Assembly (NCBI RefSeq): GCF_001421535.1
Contig: NZ_LMKN01000010.1
Location: 783-42,359 of the forward strand
Reading direction: 5' to 3'
Source of the DNA: Sphingomonas sp. Leaf20
GTDB lineage: Bacteria > Pseudomonadota > Alphaproteobacteria > Sphingomonadales > Sphingomonadaceae
Length of the DNA: 41,577 nt
Shown here: positions 33,692 through 41,577 of the stretch, in pieces
How positions within the stretch are numbered: position 1 is the stretch's first letter
Layout: the number at the start of each line of letters is the position of its first letter
Position numbers and translations under genes: made by a program
Notes under the pieces: generated by a model
Seen by the model: only the letters and a program-made list of their open reading frames with translations
What the model was told of the DNA's origin: nothing
Databases searched by the model: none

Positions 33692-34039
33692 TCAGCGATA
33701 GTGCATTAGCCAACCGATCCGGCGGGTGGTCTGCTTCGTCAAACAGGCAGGATGGTTCAACGTCTCAATCGTGCCGGCACCGTCGCGATCGTCAAGCGGA
33801 CAGGCCACATCACGCTCCCGGATCCACGCTGGTTGCGACGTTCTGAGGGTAACCCGACGGGCAGCAGGTAGACGCCTCATCGTCCTGGTATACGTCGCGT
33901 TCAGTTGAGCATCTGCCCGTTTGTAGTCTGCGACGAAACAGGCCGACATCGCGGATGTTACGCCCTTTGCCGCCTCACCTGCGTTTAGGCAGCGATCGAG
34001 CGGGCTGGAGGCGGCGAGGGCAAATACGAGGACGAGCAT
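33692..34039 (-). CDS. LprI-like (DUF1311) small exported protein
   Basis: A 115-residue protein with a short hydrophobic N-terminus (MLVLVFALAASSP) and four cysteines at 17, 34, 80 and 99. The pattern CLNAGEAAKG, SACFVADYKRADAQLNATYTRTM and QPAWIRERDVAC is the LprI/DUF1311 family; mycobacterial LprI inhibits lysozyme. The family is broad and many members have other or unknown roles, so lysozyme inhibition here is only possible. GGAG 8 bases upstream supports the start. The signal segment is short for a typical signal peptide. Confidence 0.78.
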   Translation of the reverse strand: MLVLVFALAASSPLDRCLNAGEAAKGVTSAMSACFVADYKRADAQLNATYTRTMRRLPAARRVTLRTSQPAWIRERDVACPLDDRDGAGTIETLNHPACLTKQTTRRIGWLMHYR

Positions 34040-34137
34040 CGGTGATCTCCGTTGTCCGATGAACGTCGGGCACCGCCTTCGGTTGCGACGTTAGCGGTCG
34101 TCCTGTCGCGTCAGCCGATGCCCGCCAGCAACGCTGG

Positions 34138-35028
34138 TCAGATTTGGAGCGGAACGGTGCCGCGACGAGCGGTCATCGCCGCGCCGATTGAGGAGCATAC
34201 GATCAGCCCGATCGCCAGCCACTGTCCGGTGCTCAGCACCTCGCCGAGCAGCGCCAGGCCCATCAGCGCACCAACCGCTGGTTCGGCGCTCATCAGCGTG
34301 CCGAACGTATTCGACGGCAGCCGCCGGAGCGCGATCATCTCCATGCCATAGGGGATGGCGCTCGACAGGATGCCGACGACAAGCCCCAGGGCGAGCACCT
34401 CCGGACGAAGCAAAGCGGTACCGGCTTCCGCGATACCGACCGGTGCCGCGACCAGAGCTGCGACGATCATGCCACCAGCGGCCGCGGCCGGGCCGTGCGC
34501 CTCGCTCGCGCGCTTGCCGATCAGAATGTACAGAGCCCAGCACGCACCGGCGAATAGCGCCAGCATGATCCCGCGCCAGTCCAGCGAAGCCGAACCGCTC
34601 CACAGGGGCAGCAGCAGTGTCAGGCCGGTCACGGCCAAGCCGATCCAGACGAAGTCGATCCAACGTCGCGAGGTGAAAACGGCGACCGCGAGTGGGCCGG
34701 TGAACTCAATCGCGATGGCGACACCGAGCGGAATGTATGTGAGCGCGTTGTAAAAGCTGAGGTTCATCGCCCCGAGCACGACGCCGTAGCCGACCAGCGG
34801 CCGCCAGCCGGCGTCGAGGCGCAGGCGCCAAGGCCGCAGGATGATCGACAGGACCAGCGCACCAACGATCAGGCGGATCGCGGTCGCGCCGTCGGCACCG
34901 ACGATCGGGAACAGGCGCTTGGCGAACGACGCGCCACAGGTGACGGACACGAGCGACAGGACGAGAGCGCCAAGCGCCGGATAGTCGGTAGTCGAGGACG
35001 TATGCGGTGTGCGTAGTACAAGGGTCAT
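34138..35028 (-). CDS. rhtA: RhtA-like threonine/homoserine exporter (DMT superfamily)
   Basis: A 296-residue, ten-helix EamA-type exporter. Conserved with E. coli RhtA by recall are [22 protein letters not shown], the repeated [46 protein letters not shown] and [18 protein letters not shown]. It exports threonine, homoserine or related amino acids. The ATG at 35028 with GAGA upstream is preferred to one 13 codons earlier. It diverges from an Lrp-family regulator with a perfect 17-bp palindrome between them, a common amino-acid-responsive exporter arrangement. Confidence 0.87.
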   Translation of the reverse strand: MTLVLRTPHTSSTTDYPALGALVLSLVSVTCGASFAKRLFPIVGADGATAIRLIVGALVLSIILRPWRLRLDAGWRPLVGYGVVLGAMNLSFYNALTYIPLGVAIAIEFTGPLAVAVFTSRRWIDFVWIGLAVTGLTLLLPLWSGSASLDWRGIMLALFAGACWALYILIGKRASEAHGPAAAAGGMIVAALVAAPVGIAEAGTALLRPEVLALGLVVGILSSAIPYGMEMIALRRLPSNTFGTLMSAEPAVGALMGLALLGEVLSTGQWLAIGLIVCSSIGAAMTARRGTVPLQI

Positions 35029-35102
35029 GTCTGTTCTCGTTGGGGCTACTGCCAGGAATGTACCCACCGAGCGCGATCAGCGTGGTTCGATTTCGCGCTG
35101 AA

Positions 35103-35119
35103 CCGATAAAGTTTATCGG
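35103..35119. promoter_or_regulatory. Perfect 17-bp palindrome, candidate Lrp-type operator
   Basis: CCGATAAA-G-TTTATCGG is a perfect 8-1-8 palindrome, AT-rich at its centre. It lies 15 bases before the lrp-like ATG and 75 bases upstream of the rhtA start. The regulator would be positioned to autoregulate and to control the exporter. Confidence 0.65.
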
Positions 35120-35133
35120 CTACACGGCTCACG

Positions 35134-35607
35134 ATGAGCAAGGCTATCGCCCTCGACGCGTTCGACCGGAAGCTGCTGGAACGCCTGCAGGTCGACGCGC
35201 AGACACCTATTCCCGTCCTCGCCGACGAGATCGGGCTGTCCGCGCCGGCCTGCTATCGACGCATACGGCGCCTGCGTGACACCGGGGCGATCAACCGAGA
35301 GGTGGCGGTCGTCCACCCTCGCACCCTTGGTTGGCCGCTGTCGATGCTCGTGCTGGTCACGATGGAACGCGAGAACGCGCGCACGGTCGACGAGATGGTG
35401 CGGATGCTGAAGGACGTTCCCGGAGTGATCGAGGCCTGGAACGTCACTGGCGATCACGACTTTGTCGTCCGCATGCTGGCGCGCGACATGGAGAGCTACG
35501 ATGAACTGGTACGCGAATTGTTCGCTGCGGACGATCGCGTGCGCAGCTTCAAGACGCTGGTCGTCATCCGCCAGGTCAAGGATGCGAGCCCCGTTCCCGT
35601 CGCATAG
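35134..35607 (+). CDS. Lrp/AsnC-family transcriptional regulator
   Basis: A 157-residue regulator. The helix-turn-helix is at about 25-47 (IPVLADEIGLSAPACYRRIRRLRDTGAI), and the RAM ligand-binding domain spans about 65-150 with VPGVIEAWNVTGDHDFVVRMLARDMESYDELV, the amino-acid-sensing segment. It should form dimers and larger assemblies and respond to an amino acid. It is divergent from the RhtA-like exporter gene and shares the palindrome at 35103-35119, so control of that exporter is likely. Confidence 0.92.
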   Translation: MSKAIALDAFDRKLLERLQVDAQTPIPVLADEIGLSAPACYRRIRRLRDTGAINREVAVVHPRTLGWPLSMLVLVTMERENARTVDEMVRMLKDVPGVIEAWNVTGDHDFVVRMLARDMESYDELVRELFAADDRVRSFKTLVVIRQVKDASPVPVA

Positions 35608-35918
35608 GCGGCGCGCTGATCACCCAGTCCGGGGCTTGGAGTCACATCCACAAGGCCGTGCAGCTTTTCGCCATCTGGACTGATCGGCAAGCTGAACAAG
35701 AGGCCGCTTTCGATCGGGGCACTGAGACTGCTGAGCGACCGTTTCTGGGTCAACCGCGAGGCGCATAGTAATGAACGAGGGCAACACGCTGAAGTCGCGC
35801 TCTGGGCCGATGGATGCAGTCACGTGCTCATCTCGGTTGAATCACTGATTGCGTAGCGCTGCATGCGTGAGATGTTCAAGCCTAGGCCCACGTGGCACGT
35901 CCACCCCACGCCTGCTCC
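35608..35918. other. Gene-free stretch with one 60-bp element
   Basis: No gene is visible. It contains a 60-bp element at 35692-35751 and a second partial start-like motif (AATGAACGAGGGCAAC) near 35770, then ends at the stop of the convergent receptor gene. Confidence 0.5.
35692..35751 (+). repeat. 60-bp dispersed element, copy 9
   Basis: Begins CTGAACAAGAGGCCG (ATG changed to CTG) and ends GAGCGACCGTTTCTGGGTC, exactly 60 bases. The interior is diverged. Confidence 0.6.
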
Positions 35919-38090
35919 TCAATATCGCACGCTGATGGTACCCAGCACCGAACGCGGTGCGCCATAATAACCGCCGTCGAAATTGGTTGCAGTCAGGTAT
36001 TTGGTGTTGGTGACGTTGCGTAGGTTTACTGCAGCCGAAATGTTCGGCGTGATGCCGTACGCTGCCAGCAGGTCGAGTAGCGCATAATTTCCCTGCCGGC
36101 CCAGCCCGGTCGGCGAGATGATCCGGCTCTGATACTGCGCGCTGGCGCCCAGCTTGAGGGCGGGCAGCATCGGGAGCGTATAGCTGAGATTGAGCCGCCC
36201 GGTGTTGCGCGCGACATAACGCCGCACCGGATTGCCCTCCGGGTCCTCGATCCGCATTACCGTATATCCGCCCGTCATCTGAAGGCCCGGCGCGAGCTGC
36301 CCGCCGACATCGATCTCCACGCCTTCCGACCGCGCATCGATCCCGACATAATAGGTGCGGGTGACGTTGTTCTCGGTCACGATGCCCGCCGCTTCGGCGG
36401 TATTGTCCTGCCGCGTCTTGAATACCGCGACCGTCGCGTTCAGCCGACCGGCGAACCAGTCGCCCTTGATCCCGAGTTCGAGGTTCTCGCCCGCGATCGG
36501 ATCGATGATGCGGTTGTTGATGTCGAGCAGCTGGTTCTGCGGATTGAAGATCGTCGCGTAGCTGCCGTAGAGGCTGAGGTTGCTCGTCACGTCGACCGTA
36601 GCGCCGGCGAACGGCAGGAACCGCGTCGCGTCAAAATCGGTGTTGCCGCCGTAGGAAAAGCCCGTGCTCTTGGCATGCGTCACGTTGCCACCGAACATCA
36701 CCTTCACCGCGTCGCCGGGATTGAACCGGATGAGACCATAGGCAGTCTCGCGCCGTGTGTGGGTATTCTGGCTCGACGCAGGGTCGCTCGAAAACGTCGT
36801 GGGAAAATTGGGCAGCGAGAAATTTCCCGCGAACAGGTCGGGATAGGGCAGGTAGGTCCCGATCGTGCTGTTGTCGTAGCTCGACTGCTGGACATAGTCT
36901 TGCGCGCTGCGGTTCACGCCAATGTTGATCTCGTGCTCACGCCCCAGGAACGTCACTGGGCCGGCGATGTACGCCTCCATCGTGAGGTTGCGCGTGGTTG
37001 CGGGGAACTTGCCCGGATAGCTCTGGATCCCGACCTGGAGCCCGGTTGCCGGATCTATGCCGATGCCGTCGGCGTCGTTTCGCAGCGGGTTGCCGTAGAC
37101 ATAGAACAGCGTGTTGTTCTCGTCGGTTGCACGGCGGATCGCGCTCGCACGCGCAACCCAGCCATTGCCGAACCGGTGCGTGATGTCGCCGAAGATCTGG
37201 CGGTCAATCACGTTCCAGCTCGACCAGTCGGGCGCGACGTTCGACGAGCGCGCGAAGTTCAACGGCGTCCCGTCGCTGTAGGTGAGCGGGATCGCACCCC
37301 ACATCGCGCCGCGGCTTTTATGGTCCTGATGACCATAGCCCGCGCTGACCGTCGTGCTGGTACCAAGGTCCGCCTCGACGATACCGTAGCCGACCCAGCG
37401 ACGAAGACCATAGCGGTCGAGATAGCTGTCGCCGTCCTGGTACGCCCCGACTGCAAGCGCCCGGATGCTGCCGTCCTTGGTGATCGGCACACTGACATCG
37501 GCCTCGCCGCGATACTGGTCGAACGAGCCATATTGCCCGCTCGCGCGCACCTGCAGATCCTTGGTAGGACGCTTGCGGATGAAGTTCACGACGGCGGACG
37601 GGTTGCCGGTCGACGAGAGCAGGCCGGGGGCACCGCGGACGACCTCGATGTGATCGTAGAAGGCGGTATCGATCGAACCGGTCTGGATGCCGAACGCGAA
37701 CGGAACGCCGATGCCGTCAACCTGGAACGTCTGGATGTCGAAGCCGCGTGCGGAGAAATACACTCGGTCGGTCTCGCCAGCTTGCACGTTCACGCCGGGA
37801 ACCGTGCCAAGCAACGTATTGACGTCATTAAGCTGGAAATCCTCGATCTGCGCGCGCGTGACAACGCTGACCGACTGCGGCGTCTCTCGGAGCGTAAGGT
37901 TGAGCCGCGTTGCGGTCGTTTGCCCGGGGATCGTATAGTCGCTGCTGCCTTCAGTACGTGCGCCAGTTACGACAATCTCATCCGCGGCTTGGCGGGCCTG
38001 AAGCGCGGCCTCGGCCCCGGGATCTGGCAGCGTAACGGGCGAAGCGTCAAGATTGGCCGTGGCCATGAGAACGGCGAGTAAGGCAGTCAT
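35919..38090 (-). CDS. TonB-dependent siderophore receptor (FhuE/FpvA-like)
   Basis: A 723-residue outer-membrane receptor with signal peptide, a TonB-box-like ADEIVVTGART, the plug domain (RETPQSVSVVTRAQIEDFQLNDV, then HIEVVRGAPGLLSSTGNPSAVVNFIRKRP) and a beta-barrel ending in the aromatic residue of ISVRY. VRGAPGLL and NFIRKRP are typical of hydroxamate and pyoverdine-type receptors. The upstream Fur box indicates repression by iron. GGGGGG precedes the ATG. It is a single-gene unit, unlike the receptor at 29054; the siderophore is not identifiable. Confidence 0.93.
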   Translation of the reverse strand: MTALLAVLMATANLDASPVTLPDPGAEAALQARQAADEIVVTGARTEGSSDYTIPGQTTATRLNLTLRETPQSVSVVTRAQIEDFQLNDVNTLLGTVPGVNVQAGETDRVYFSARGFDIQTFQVDGIGVPFAFGIQTGSIDTAFYDHIEVVRGAPGLLSSTGNPSAVVNFIRKRPTKDLQVRASGQYGSFDQYRGEADVSVPITKDGSIRALAVGAYQDGDSYLDRYGLRRWVGYGIVEADLGTSTTVSAGYGHQDHKSRGAMWGAIPLTYSDGTPLNFARSSNVAPDWSSWNVIDRQIFGDITHRFGNGWVARASAIRRATDENNTLFYVYGNPLRNDADGIGIDPATGLQVGIQSYPGKFPATTRNLTMEAYIAGPVTFLGREHEINIGVNRSAQDYVQQSSYDNSTIGTYLPYPDLFAGNFSLPNFPTTFSSDPASSQNTHTRRETAYGLIRFNPGDAVKVMFGGNVTHAKSTGFSYGGNTDFDATRFLPFAGATVDVTSNLSLYGSYATIFNPQNQLLDINNRIIDPIAGENLELGIKGDWFAGRLNATVAVFKTRQDNTAEAAGIVTENNVTRTYYVGIDARSEGVEIDVGGQLAPGLQMTGGYTVMRIEDPEGNPVRRYVARNTGRLNLSYTLPMLPALKLGASAQYQSRIISPTGLGRQGNYALLDLLAAYGITPNISAAVNLRNVTNTKYLTATNFDGGYYGAPRSVLGTISVRY

Positions 38091-38137
38091 TCGTATCCCC
38101 CCAGAGATGTCTTGCGGTCTCGTGAGATCAAATAAAC

Positions 38138-38156
38138 ACTAATGAAAGTCATTATC
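38138..38156 (-). promoter_or_regulatory. Fur box upstream of the siderophore receptor
   Basis: Read on the plus strand, ACTAATGAAAGTCATTATC matches the 19-bp Fur consensus GATAATGATAATCATTATC at 15 positions. It lies 48 bases before the receptor ATG, in an AT-rich island within GC-rich DNA. Confidence 0.7.
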
Positions 38157-38234
38157 ATTAATTGCGGCATGGCGTACTCGAGGGCAGGAGTAACCCTAGT
38201 CGTGCCTAGACGATCGACCGATCCTGCGGGGGAA

Positions 38235-38294
38235 ATGAACGGACGACTGGTTTAAGCAGGCTCCAGATCGGTGCTAAATGTCCGGAACTGGGTC
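38235..38294 (+). repeat. 60-bp dispersed element, copy 10
   Basis: Begins ATGAACGGACGACTGG and ends TAAATGTCCGGAACTGGGTC, exactly 60 bases, with an in-frame TAA. It is one of the more diverged copies. Confidence 0.6.
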
Positions 38295-38339
38295 TAATGT
38301 GCGAATGCTGAGCGCAGCGTAGCAGTTCGGCGAGTCATG

Positions 38340-38670
38340 TTAGGCTTCAGCGATCATCGCAATCGGCACTTTCATTCCAGCGATCCGCACTGGCATCTTG
38401 GCGCCTTGCCGTGCTGAAGGATCGGCGTCGAACCACTTGTTCCATTCTTCGGCGGCCCCCGCGAAATCCTCGTCAGGCGCGCGCGCCGTCCAGCCCTTGC
38501 GCGCCTTGATCGAACGCAACATCACCCAGCGGCGTGTCGATGCAACGGGTAGACATACGGCCACCGGGCCCGCGGCTTTTATCGAACACAATGGCATTGT
38601 GGTCCTGATGACGGAGCGCTTGGGCGTAGGACAGGCCTGCCATCCCCGCATCGATGATTCCGATCCGCAT
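38340..38670 (-). pseudogene. Truncated, frameshifted FAD-dependent oxidoreductase
   Basis: The start reads MRIGIIDAGMAGLSYAQALR and VFDKSRGPGGRMSTRCIDTPLG, the FAD-binding N-terminus of the renalase-like NAD(P)/FAD oxidoreductase family (with GxGxxG altered to DAGMAG), up to AFDQGAQ. The frame then breaks; the neighbouring frame continues TARAPDEDFAGAAEEWNKWF and VRIAGMKVPI, matching downstream parts of the family, before a stop. Intact members are about 310-330 residues, so internal deletion and loss of the C-terminal two thirds are evident. Confidence 0.75.
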
Positions 38671-38801
38671 GATATCCGTCCGTGCCGGCGTGCAGCGACT
38701 GAACTTGCAGCTGACCGAAGGGCCCCAAACGCCAGGCTCGTCGATTGGAGCCGGCCCAGGCGCAGACTTTAGTCTCTGGCTGCCGGCTCGAGGATGAAGT
38801 T

Positions 38802-39905
38802 TCAGCTTCGAACGTCTCCGCCGCCGAAGACGACTTGATTGCGCACGGCAGGGGCGAACAGGCCGTAAAGAAACGGCAGGTTGCCACCGCTCGCCGCATC
38901 GAGAGCCGCACGGTGCTCGGGTGGCAGGGTGAGGCTGAGTGCGGCGACATTGTCGGTTACCTGCTCCGCCCGGCTCACGCCCAGCAGCGTTGATGCGACC
39001 CCGGGCTGCCCGACCACCCAGGACAGCGCGACGCGCGCCGGCGTCTCGTTAATCTCTGCTGCGATGCGCTTCAGTTCGTCGACGATCTGCCAGTTGCGCT
39101 CGGTGAACAACGTGTCGCCGAACGGATTGTCGCCATCGAGACGCTTGTCGTCGACGGGCCGCGCCGTGTCGTCCTGCCCGGCCTGGTTGGGGACGCCGCC
39201 CGCGCGCTTCGGACCCGCCTCGACGGTCGCGCGGTCATATTTGCCGGTGAGCATGCCATAGGCGAGGGGGCTCCAGGGCACGAAACCCATGCCCGCCGAT
39301 CGCGCGAGCGGCAGATGCTCGGCTTCGACCCCGCGTTCGACCAGCGAATAGAAATATTGCAGACCGATCGGCGCCGGATCCCCCTGGACTCGCGCCAGCG
39401 TCGCGAGTTCGGCGACGTACCAGGCCGGGGTATTGGATATGCCCCAATAGCGGATCTTGCCCGCTGCAACGAGCGCGGTCATCGTCCGCAGCAGTTCCTC
39501 GGCGGGGGTGACGCCGTCCCAGACATGCACCCAGTACAGGTCGATGAAGTCCGTCCGGAGGCGGCGGAGCGATCCTTCGACGGACGCTAGAATGTGGCGC
39601 GCGCCATTGCCGCCTGCATGATAGCCATGACCGGTCGCAAACCCCGATTTCGTCGCGATCACCAGCCGATCGCGCGACGATTGTGCGGCGACGAAACTGC
39701 CGACCATCTCTTCCGATCGCCCGCCTGCATAAACGTCTGCGGTGTCGATGAAATTTCCACCGAGATCAGTGTAGCGATCGAACACCGCACGGCTGCCGCT
39801 CTCGTCCAGACCCCATCGCGGCGTACCGAAGGTCATCGTGCCGAGCGCCAGCGGGCTGACGAGAAGGCCGGAGCGGCCAAGCGGGAGATAGGTGTCGAGG
39901 GTCAT
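38802..39905 (-). CDS. Aldo/keto reductase
   Basis: A 367-residue TIM-barrel NADPH-dependent reductase of the AKR11/13-like group. The catalytic residues can be read as D54 (NFIDTADVY), Y59, K86 (ATKSGF) and H127 (YWVHVWD). KIRYWGISNTPAW and the C-terminal ALSWVVGQPGVASTLLGVSRAEQVTDNVAAL are the usual cofactor-binding parts. The start at 39905 (AGGATA upstream) is preferred over one at 39977. It is divergent from a LysR regulator with 95 bases between, so the regulator probably controls it. The aldehyde or ketone substrate is unknown. Confidence 0.9.
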   Translation of the reverse strand: MTLDTYLPLGRSGLLVSPLALGTMTFGTPRWGLDESGSRAVFDRYTDLGGNFIDTADVYAGGRSEEMVGSFVAAQSSRDRLVIATKSGFATGHGYHAGGNGARHILASVEGSLRRLRTDFIDLYWVHVWDGVTPAEELLRTMTALVAAGKIRYWGISNTPAWYVAELATLARVQGDPAPIGLQYFYSLVERGVEAEHLPLARSAGMGFVPWSPLAYGMLTGKYDRATVEAGPKRAGGVPNQAGQDDTARPVDDKRLDGDNPFGDTLFTERNWQIVDELKRIAAEINETPARVALSWVVGQPGVASTLLGVSRAEQVTDNVAALSLTLPPEHRAALDAASGGNLPFLYGLFAPAVRNQVVFGGGDVRS

Positions 39906-40000
39906 GGTGGTATCCTGCGTTGTGTCACCTCCAGATGGACGCCGGACCGCCCGAGGATTAGATCGTCTGCGGCGCATGGGTTGCTGAAGGATGTTCAGGA

Positions 40001-40888
40001 ATGGATCGTGATCTCTGGTCCGGTCTCGCGGTGTTCGAAACTATCGTCGAGGCTGGCAGCTTCGCACGAGCGGCAACGCGTCTTGGATTGTCCGCCTCCG
40101 CCTTGAGCCATGCGATGCGGTCGCTTGAGACGAAACTGGGCGTCCGGCTGCTCGACCGTACCACCCGGTCGCTGGCGCCGACGCCCGCAGGCGAGGAACT
40201 GCTGGTGCGGTTGAGGCCGGCGATCGCCTCGGTCGCGGGCGCGCTGGCCGATCTCGACAATGCCCGCGAACGGCCGGCGGGGCGGATCCGGGTCAGCGCG
40301 CACCGGGTCGCGGCGATCTACGCCATTCTGCCGCGGCTGGCCGACTTTGCGCGCGCCTATCCCGACCTCGCCGTCGAACTGGTGGTCGACGACGGGTTCG
40401 TCGACATCGTCGCGGACCGATTTGATTGCGGGGTCCGGCATGCCCAGACCCTGCAGGCCGACATGATATCGGTCCGTATCAGCGCGCCGGTGCCGCTCGT
40501 CTTCGTCGCCGCGCCGGCCTACCTCGCCGATCATCCCGCTCCCGTCGATCCCGACGGTATCGCCGCTCATCGTTGTCTGTGTTACCGATACACGTCCTCT
40601 GGCGTCGTACACCGCTGGGAATTCGAGCGGGATGGCCGAAAGGTGGAACGGTCAGTCCGCAGCGACTTCATCACCAACGATATCGACGTGATGCGCGACG
40701 CTGCAGTGGCAGGGCTGGGGGTGACTTGCCTGCCGCTGCCACATGCCGCGCTGCAACTGGCCGCCGGTACTCTGGTCGAAGTGCTGGCCGACTGGGCACC
40801 CACCTTGCCCCCGAATCACCTCTATTATCCGAGCCGACGTCAACCGACTGCCGCCTTTCAGGCCTTCGTGGCGGCAATGCGCATGTGA
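40001..40888 (+). CDS. LysR-type transcriptional regulator
   Basis: A 295-residue LysR regulator, with the winged helix-turn-helix at about 5-64 (GSFARAATRLGLSASALSHAMRSLETKLGVRLLDRTTRSL) and an effector domain from about 90 with VELVVDDGFVDIVADRFDCGVRHAQ. It is in the same subgroup as the LysR at 8218, by shared phrasing (LGLSASALSHAM and DVIEDGFDAGIR-like segment). It is divergent from the aldo/keto reductase, the likely target. TGAAGGATGTTCA just before its ATG could be a LysR site. Confidence 0.92.
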   Translation: MDRDLWSGLAVFETIVEAGSFARAATRLGLSASALSHAMRSLETKLGVRLLDRTTRSLAPTPAGEELLVRLRPAIASVAGALADLDNARERPAGRIRVSAHRVAAIYAILPRLADFARAYPDLAVELVVDDGFVDIVADRFDCGVRHAQTLQADMISVRISAPVPLVFVAAPAYLADHPAPVDPDGIAAHRCLCYRYTSSGVVHRWEFERDGRKVERSVRSDFITNDIDVMRDAAVAGLGVTCLPLPHAALQLAAGTLVEVLADWAPTLPPNHLYYPSRRQPTAAFQAFVAAMRM

Positions 40889-41276
40889 TTGCAAATGTGC
40901 TTTGACAAGATTGAGAGCAGTTGATGGTCTGGATGACCACGAGGCGCTTTGGTGAGCGACGTCGCCGTCAACTTTCAAAGACCTAAGGGCATGAACGAGT
41001 GTCTGAAGCTGGGAAACGGGACGGCCGGTCCGAACGCCTGTAATTGGGTCTCCGCGGCCGCTGGTTGCCTGATCGCGGCATGACCAAGCTCGTCTGCTCC
41101 CAAGGTCTTTCACATCCGGGAACCCGCTGCTTTAAGAGGCTCGAAGACTTTCCGTTTCTCCGTGTCCACCAGCCCATATTGGGAAAGTTTATGCGGGGAA
41201 GGGTTTTGGGAAAGCGGTTTACTATGGTGAACGGTCGCGTGGTAAGCACGGCCGGCATACCAGTGAGAGGGCAGTA
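40889..41276. other. Gene-free stretch with a 60-bp element
   Basis: No frame is convincing. It contains a 60-bp element at 40991-41050. The stretch from 41160 to 41270 repeats the short string GGGAAAG, but I see no gene or regular array. Confidence 0.5.
40991..41050 (+). repeat. 60-bp dispersed element, copy 11
   Basis: Begins ATGAACGAGTGTCTG, continues AAGCTGGGAAACGGG and ends GAACGCCTGTAATTGGGTC, exactly 60 bases. Confidence 0.7.
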
Positions 41277-41577
41277 ATGACGGACGCCGCAAACGTAATT
41301 GCCGTGGACCACACAGGCTTCGCTGTGTCGTCTTTGGACGAAGCCGTTCGGTTCTGGACGGGAGCGCTCGGTTTCACACTTGAGCGGCAATCGGAGATGG
41401 GGGGCGACTTCCTGCATCAGGTGACAGGTGTCGATGATCCGAGTGTGAAAACGGCGATCGTCAAGGCACAAGACGGTCACGTGGTCGAACTGTTGGAATA
41501 TTCAAACGGGCTCCAGAACGGGACGGTGCCCAGCGGCGCGGGATCGATCGGAGCGGCCCACCTGGCTCTGACCGTAA
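41277..41577 (+). CDS. VOC-family protein, cut by the window end
   Basis: The first 100 codons of a vicinal-oxygen-chelate (glyoxalase/dioxygenase-like) protein. It opens MTDAANVIAVDHTGFAVSSL with the metal-binding H12. DEAVRFWTGALGFTLERQ, then HVVELLEYS with a candidate ligand E75, and AAHLALTV with a second-half histidine follow. The gene continues beyond 41577. GAGAGGG just before the ATG supports the start. The substrate is unknown. Confidence 0.85.
   Translation, partial: MTDAANVIAVDHTGFAVSSLDEAVRFWTGALGFTLERQSEMGGDFLHQVTGVDDPSVKTAIVKAQDGHVVELLEYSNGLQNGTVPSGAGSIGAAHLALTV

Noticed and set aside
36675..38081. Plus-strand frame of 468 codons opposite the second siderophore receptor
   Set aside because: Antisense to a full-length receptor and without any family pattern.

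Overview
The window is high-GC DNA with overlapping genes, many Shine-Dalgarno starts and a gene complement typical of an environmental alphaproteobacterium, most likely Sphingomonas or a close relative. The pointers are a LOV-HWE histidine kinase, several TonB-dependent receptors and a PaoABC-type aldehyde oxidoreductase. The genus is inferred from gene style; there is no rRNA or marker gene to prove it. No tRNA, rRNA, CRISPR array or insertion sequence was seen.

Layout. 1-4.1 kb: a solitary minimal tyrosine recombinase, two small hypothetical genes, and a divergent pair made of a single-domain response regulator and a blue-light LOV-PAS-HWE kinase. 4.4-5.3 kb: a J-domain membrane protein cassette, repeated at 27.9-28.8 kb. 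5.4-9.7 kb: a GH130-like glycosidase translationally coupled to an SDR dehydrogenase, a secreted unknown, a LysR regulator and a cyclophilin-like lipoprotein. 10-20.4 kb: an MFS exporter facing a nine-kilobase minus-strand operon of NepI-like exporter, XdhC-type chaperone, PaoA, PaoB, PaoC, an isochorismatase-fold hydrolase and a second PaoC. 20.5-28 kb: a mixed detoxification and sugar region with a RibD-C reductase, two SDRs, a thioesterase, a GH43 enzyme, a cupin, a decayed tautomerase, VOC and GST enzymes and a TetR regulator. 29-33.6 kb: an iron-type operon (TonB receptor, DUF3649, PepSY, DUF3325) with 4-bp overlaps at each junction. 33.7-41.6 kb: an LprI-like protein, RhtA with a divergent Lrp regulator, a second siderophore receptor behind a Fur box, a decayed FAD oxidoreductase, an aldo/keto reductase with a divergent LysR, and a VOC protein cut by the window end.

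The most unusual feature is a dispersed intergenic element of exactly 60 bp. It begins ATGAAC-like and ends TGGGTC, and at least eleven copies occur here, all in plus orientation. Its length is kept although the middle diverges and most copies contain in-frame stops, so it is not coding. Two of these elements bracket each copy of the J-domain cassette, so the cassette looks like a repeat-bounded unit that was duplicated. The direct copies enclose 23 kb of accessory genes.

Second-tier signals are a 27-bp palindromic element shared by the upstream regions of the two MFS transporters, a perfect 17-bp palindrome between rhtA and lrp, paired operators between GST and TetR, and the two-PaoC operon.
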